NCBI RefSeq assembly: GCF_000784355.1
Contig: NZ_KN360930.1
Coordinates: forward strand, 62,001-126,000
Source of the DNA: Methanolacinia paynteri
GTDB taxonomy: Archaea > Halobacteriota > Methanomicrobia > Methanomicrobiales > Methanomicrobiaceae
Length of the DNA: 64,000 nucleotides
Reading direction: 5' to 3'
Shown: positions 60,518 to 64,000 of the stretch, piece by piece
Numbering within the stretch: position 1 is the stretch's first letter
Layout: each line of letters starts with the position of its first letter
Notes under the pieces: generated by a model
What the model saw: only the letters and a program-made list of their open reading frames with translations
Databases searched by the model: none
Told to the model about the DNA's origin: nothing
Position numbers and translations under genes: made by a program

Positions 60518-61714
60518 TCAGTGGCTTTTCTGATTATTCTCCGATCCGTAGAGGATCTCGTTCCACCGTATCTGGAACCATTCCCCGTCCTGCACCTGGA
60601 GGACATCGTAGGACGGGTAAATATCCCCGTTTTCATCGAATGATTTCGCACCGCAGACGCCTACGTACCTGATCTCCTTTAATCCTTCGCTGATGGCATC
60701 GGGTTCATAGCCCTTCGCCTCTATTACCTGTGATATTATCATCATCGTGTCGTAGCCGTAGGGAACGGGCCAGTCTACGTAGGATTTGTTGTATTCCTCC
60801 ATATAGCGCCCGGCAAATGACTCGGAGATGATATGGTTTGCCTGCATCGTCGCGATCATTCCTTCGGAATAGTCCCCTGTGCTTTTTATCAGTTTGTCAT
60901 CGATCAGGGCCTCCGATCCGATCCATATAGTATCTTCCATTCCCTGGAGCTTCGCCGCGTTCATTATCATCGCAGCCTCTTCCTGGTAGCTGATAAGAAC
61001 CACTGCGTCGGGGTTGCCCTCCTTCAGTGCAAGGGCGATATCCGGGTAATTTTCCATGTCTTCCGAAAATTCTATCTCCTGGGTTAGATTGCCGCCCTTC
61101 TCCCTGAAAGCTTCCATGAAAGCCTCTGCGAGAGCAGTACCGTAATCGTTGTCCATGAATACGACGGATACGTTCTCCGCCTCAGGGTAGAGCGACATCA
61201 GGACCTTTGCAATACCCCTTCCCTGGTAGGTGTCCGAGGATATCGTCCGGAATACGTAGTTTTTGTACTGCGAAAGATCCGGAGATGTAGCTCCCGGGGA
61301 TACCAGCACTATTCCGGCCTCCTCCGCAAGAGGGGCTATCTTCAGCGTATTCGTACTCGAAGCATCCCCTATTATGACGCTTAGTCCCATATCTGCGAAC
61401 CTTTTGAAACCGAATATCGCGATGTTGGGTGTTCCGAAGGTGTCCTGGTATTCGGCACGGACGGGAACTCCGCGTATTCCCCCTTCGTCATTGATATCGG
61501 CGATGGCCATATCGATACCTTCCTTAAAGCCGACCCCGTACTCCTCCATGTTCCCGGAAAACGGGAGAAGGACACCTATGACGATCTCGTCCTCCGGTAC
61601 CTCCCCTGTTTTGAGGATCGTACATCCCGAAGAAAGGATCGCAGCAGTTACAATGAAAACGATCAATGCCGATCTCAGGAGCATTTCCTGCCTGAATTCA
61701 GTTCTCATCTTCAT
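60518..61714 (-). CDS. Branched-chain amino-acid-type substrate-binding lipoprotein
   Basis: A 398-aa protein of the Peripla_BP_6 (LivK-like) family. The signal peptide ends in LSSGC (lipid-modified Cys31). IVIGVLLPFSGNMEEYGVGF and GASSTNTLKIAPLAEEAGIV-like text (DASSTNTLKIAPLAEEAGIV) and GIVLVSPGATSPDLSQYKNY are typical of the first lobe. No LivHMGF genes are adjacent. Instead it overlaps by 17 bases the gene of an Nramp-like/5TM-LYT membrane protein, which suggests the two work together. The ligand is unknown. Confidence 0.85.
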   Translation of the reverse strand: MKMRTEFRQEMLLRSALIVFIVTAAILSSGCTILKTGEVPEDEIVIGVLLPFSGNMEEYGVGFKEGIDMAIADINDEGGIRGVPVRAEYQDTFGTPNIAIFGFKRFADMGLSVIIGDASSTNTLKIAPLAEEAGIVLVSPGATSPDLSQYKNYVFRTISSDTYQGRGIAKVLMSLYPEAENVSVVFMDNDYGTALAEAFMEAFREKGGNLTQEIEFSEDMENYPDIALALKEGNPDAVVLISYQEEAAMIMNAAKLQGMEDTIWIGSEALIDDKLIKSTGDYSEGMIATMQANHIISESFAGRYMEEYNKSYVDWPVPYGYDTMMIISQVIEAKGYEPDAISEGLKEIRYVGVCGAKSFDENGDIYPSYDVLQVQDGEWFQIRWNEILYGSENNQKSH

Positions 61715-63614
61715 CGCCCTCCTTCTGCTTTTCTTCGATCACTTTCTTCTTCAGCGGCCAGTAGTCATGCAGGCGGCTGCCTGAGATTTTTAAGAGATAT
61801 ACGAATATCAGAAGACCAGCTATATTCGCGGTGATCATCGGCAGCAGCGACGTATCGATGACCATAAGATATTGTTCGAGGGTGATGTCTGCTACGAATA
61901 GCGGAACAAACAGCAGAATATGAACACACTCTACGATTATTGCAAGCAGTGCGGCCCTGTAATATGTGATCTGCCCCCTGTAGATATGGCAGTATATGCC
62001 CGCGAACAACCCTGCAAATATAGTTCCTGCCATACAGGGGACCGTTGTCCAGCCGCCGATAGAATAGCGGTATACGGCACCGATAATCCCAGACAATAAC
62101 CCTACAACAGGCCCGCCGAGAAGGCCGGCAATCATCGGCCCGAGATCCCTGAAGTTGACGATAAGGCCCCCGTATTCGATGCCGCGATAGGTTCCGTAGA
62201 TCGAGATCGCACCGAAGATCGCAATGGTCCAGATTTTGTCGAGCAGATCCGCCCTGCCTTCGATTAATTTCGTGAAAAGTTCTGTCTTCGAGAGTATATA
62301 GAGGACAAATGCAATGAAGAGAATTCTTTCAACGAGAGGAAGGCCGAATTCGAGGATAGCATTCTCAAGGGTCAGTGCAATATACAGGAACACGAAACAG
62401 CCGATTCCCATCACGGTCAGCCAGAGCCTGCTGCCCCTCGAGTACTTCGGCAGTTTCCTGTCCAGGTAGATTATCACAAAACCGAATGCGGCAAATATTA
62501 TCGATGCGATTGCAGCGGAATGCCTGAGGAGAAGCATCGGGTCAGTAAAGTAGTAGAACGAGATTATGATGATCGCCGCAAATAATACCAGGCATCCCCT
62601 GTAGAGGATCTTTTCATCCGTTTTCAGTCTCAAAGCACCCTTGATCATCCTAGAAACGGCTCTCGCCCTACCATCCATCCCCGATATCGCTGCACCGAAC
62701 ATTATGATGTACCCGAAGACCAGGAAGACGGTAATCCCGTAGGGGATCGTGCCGACTATGTAGAGGACCTGCGAGATTATCGCCTCCGTCGTTACCTCCT
62801 CGCCGTGGCCCAGGTAGGATACGACGAATCCGCTTACTCCCAGCCCGATAAAGACCAGTGTTATAAAACCGACAAGCGAGAAGGCCAGGACGAGATCCAG
62901 GTTGATGCTTTTGATATATCGCCGGAAGAATTTCTCCCCACATTCTCCGCCTGTCTTCTCGTGGAGCCACACGGAGTACAGAAGTATATTAAGGCCCGAC
63001 CCGATCGATCCCATCAGTGCCATGATCGTAACCGCAGATCCCGGAGGGATCGTCGGAATGCACCCGTCGAGGATCGCCGGCCCGTGAAGATAGAACTGAG
63101 AGAGGACGACAATTATGCCGGCAAAGAGTAGGACTGCGATTATTATGACTATCTTTTCGATCCTTTCATAGGAGTCCTTCCACAGCAGGAACATGATAAC
63201 GGCAAGAGAGATTATTGCAAGAAGCCACGGGGGATTCAGGCCGGGGATGAGATAATCGAGAAAGATCCCGCCCATGAGGAGCATCCCGGCAAATGCGAAC
63301 ATCTCGAGCAGGTAGATTATAAGAACAAAATATGCAGTCCAGTTCTTCGGCCCCGGTATCTTCCGGAGGCCGTCGAATATTGTCTCACCTGTCGCGAGGG
63401 TATATCGTGCGATTCCGGTAGTAAATGCGAATTTGAATATCAGGGTAATTATAACGACCCAGATCAGTTCGAATCCGTAATGGGCGCCCGATGCAATAAC
63501 CTCAGTAAGGCCGCTCTCTCCTGCGGCAGCAATCGCAAGAAGAAGGCCTGGTCCGAGAAAAAGTAAATAATCAGAATATCTTGATTTTAGCTTACCGATG
63601 ATACCCTGAATCAT
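61698..63614 (-). CDS. Nramp-like transporter fused to a 5TM-LYT domain
   Basis: A 638-aa polytopic protein. The N-terminal part (about 15-390) resembles the Nramp/LeuT fold: FLGPGLLLAIAAAGESGLTE matches helix 1, where metal transporters have DPGN (here GESG), and MALMGSIGSGLNILLYSVWL matches helix 6, where they have MPH (here SGL). The metal-site residues are thus replaced. The C-terminal part (about 455-620) has NFRDLGPMIAGLLGGPVVGL and GAVYRYSIGG, the signature of the 5TM-5TMR_LYT domain of LytS-type sensors. A short charged tail ends the protein. It is upstream of and overlapping a binding lipoprotein gene. Confidence 0.8.
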   Translation of the reverse strand: MIQGIIGKLKSRYSDYLLFLGPGLLLAIAAAGESGLTEVIASGAHYGFELIWVVIITLIFKFAFTTGIARYTLATGETIFDGLRKIPGPKNWTAYFVLIIYLLEMFAFAGMLLMGGIFLDYLIPGLNPPWLLAIISLAVIMFLLWKDSYERIEKIVIIIAVLLFAGIIVVLSQFYLHGPAILDGCIPTIPPGSAVTIMALMGSIGSGLNILLYSVWLHEKTGGECGEKFFRRYIKSINLDLVLAFSLVGFITLVFIGLGVSGFVVSYLGHGEEVTTEAIISQVLYIVGTIPYGITVFLVFGYIIMFGAAISGMDGRARAVSRMIKGALRLKTDEKILYRGCLVLFAAIIIISFYYFTDPMLLLRHSAAIASIIFAAFGFVIIYLDRKLPKYSRGSRLWLTVMGIGCFVFLYIALTLENAILEFGLPLVERILFIAFVLYILSKTELFTKLIEGRADLLDKIWTIAIFGAISIYGTYRGIEYGGLIVNFRDLGPMIAGLLGGPVVGLLSGIIGAVYRYSIGGWTTVPCMAGTIFAGLFAGIYCHIYRGQITYYRAALLAIIVECVHILLFVPLFVADITLEQYLMVIDTSLLPMITANIAGLLIFVYLLKISGSRLHDYWPLKKKVIEEKQKEGDEDEN

Positions 63615-63660
63615 ATCCTGTCAATAGTTATGATAACACGGCGCTGATAAGAATTTTGAT

Positions 63661-64000
63661 CTATCCACCGTAATACTTCCTCAAAACCGCAGTTGCCCGC
63701 CTGATATCGTCCCCGTCCTTCCTGACATTTTTAAGATAGATATCGAAGATATCGTTTGTAACGGGCCTCATGTTCGTCCTGAAGAGATCGGCATGCATCA
63801 TCAGGTCGAACGATCTCGCCTCGGCCTCCGTGATCTTTAAGGCCTTGTATTCGCCGGTGTGAGGGACAAAGACAGGGTTCTCTTCATCAGGAGTCCGTAG
63901 AACGAGATCTGCAAGAGGAGTCTTTGGGATCGGTTCTGCGATCGAGATGAAAACATCGTCCAGCTGGTTCATGGTGATGAAGTCCTTCGTCATCTCATAG
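63661..64000 (-). CDS. Unidentified protein, 3' part (may run off the right edge)
   Basis: The frame stays open from the window edge through ATG 63993 to a stop at 63661, so the start may lie outside. The visible 110 or so residues include VFISIAEPIPKTPLADLVLR, FVPHTGEYKALKITEAEARS and a helical end. No membrane segment or known motif is seen. It is 46 nt upstream of the Nramp-like gene on the same strand. Confidence 0.55.
   Translation of the reverse strand, partial: YEMTKDFITMNQLDDVFISIAEPIPKTPLADLVLRTPDEENPVFVPHTGEYKALKITEAEARSFDLMMHADLFRTNMRPVTNDIFDIYLKNVRKDGDDIRRATAVLRKYYGG

Overview
The window looks like a chromosome segment of a hydrogenotrophic methanogen of the order Methanomicrobiales, perhaps near Methanolacinia/Methanoplanus. 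That placement is inferred from gene content. The window has archaeal r-protein operons, TFB, Gar1, aIF5B and SRP19. It also has the F420-dependent methanogenesis enzymes Mtd and Mer, a Tfx regulator, HypB, class III pilins and Methanomicrobiales-style secreted proteins. Core genes are moderately GC-rich, tightly packed and often overlap as ATGA or TAATG.

Layout. 1-5.7 kb: end of a surface protein, then a type IV pilus-like locus (transglutaminase-like membrane protein, TadC/FlaJ-like platform protein, four overlapping prepilins). 6.0-20.5 kb (minus strand): one long S10/spc/alpha-type operon running L3 to L15, then secY, adkA, a DUF106 (EMC3/YidC-like) gene and cmk; the 58-aa S14 gene sits between L5 and S8. 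A hairpin-rich leader of about 460 nt precedes L3. 21-31 kb: tfx divergent from mtd, a double-Cache lipoprotein, an HD hydrolase, an MFS exporter, a GalT-like enzyme, mer (TTG start) and an 878-aa divergent FtsZ/tubulin-like protein with a repetitive tail.

31.7-41.0 kb is a genomic island. An intact tRNA-Ala(CGC) gene at its right end and a 71-bp copy of the 3' part of that gene at its left end form the direct repeats expected of integration into a tRNA. The island is AT-rich. It carries a transposase remnant, a possible 48-aa cysteine-containing peptide, a NIF3/DUF34-like protein, and a convergent six-gene, fully overlapping operon. That operon holds five radical-SAM proteins (two or more with SPASM-like C-termini, one SPL-like, one with a B12-binding-like N-terminus) and one cluster-less SPASM-like partner. 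This is the best candidate for an undescribed system, plausibly a peptide-modification (RiPP) pathway. One operon member appears to start at CTG, directly behind a Shine-Dalgarno sequence, and is separated from the preceding gene only by an in-frame TAG.

41-48 kb returns to housekeeping genes: TFB, Gar1, a PHP phosphatase, SRP19, HypB, S8e, a DUF2240 protein, S6e, aIF5B and tRNA-His. 48.2-51.8 kb is a second, very AT-rich accessory module of four unrecognised genes (one with a PD-(D/E)XK-like motif). It starts just after tRNA-His and ends in a frameshifted transposase remnant. 52.8-56.8 kb: three tandem secreted paralogues sharing an upstream region, the third with a decayed C-terminus. 56.8-64 kb: a DUF3089 hydrolase, a Zn/Mn-type ABC importer whose ATPase seems to start at AUA, a branched-chain amino-acid-type binding lipoprotein, an Nramp-like/5TM-LYT fusion protein and an unidentified gene running off the right edge.
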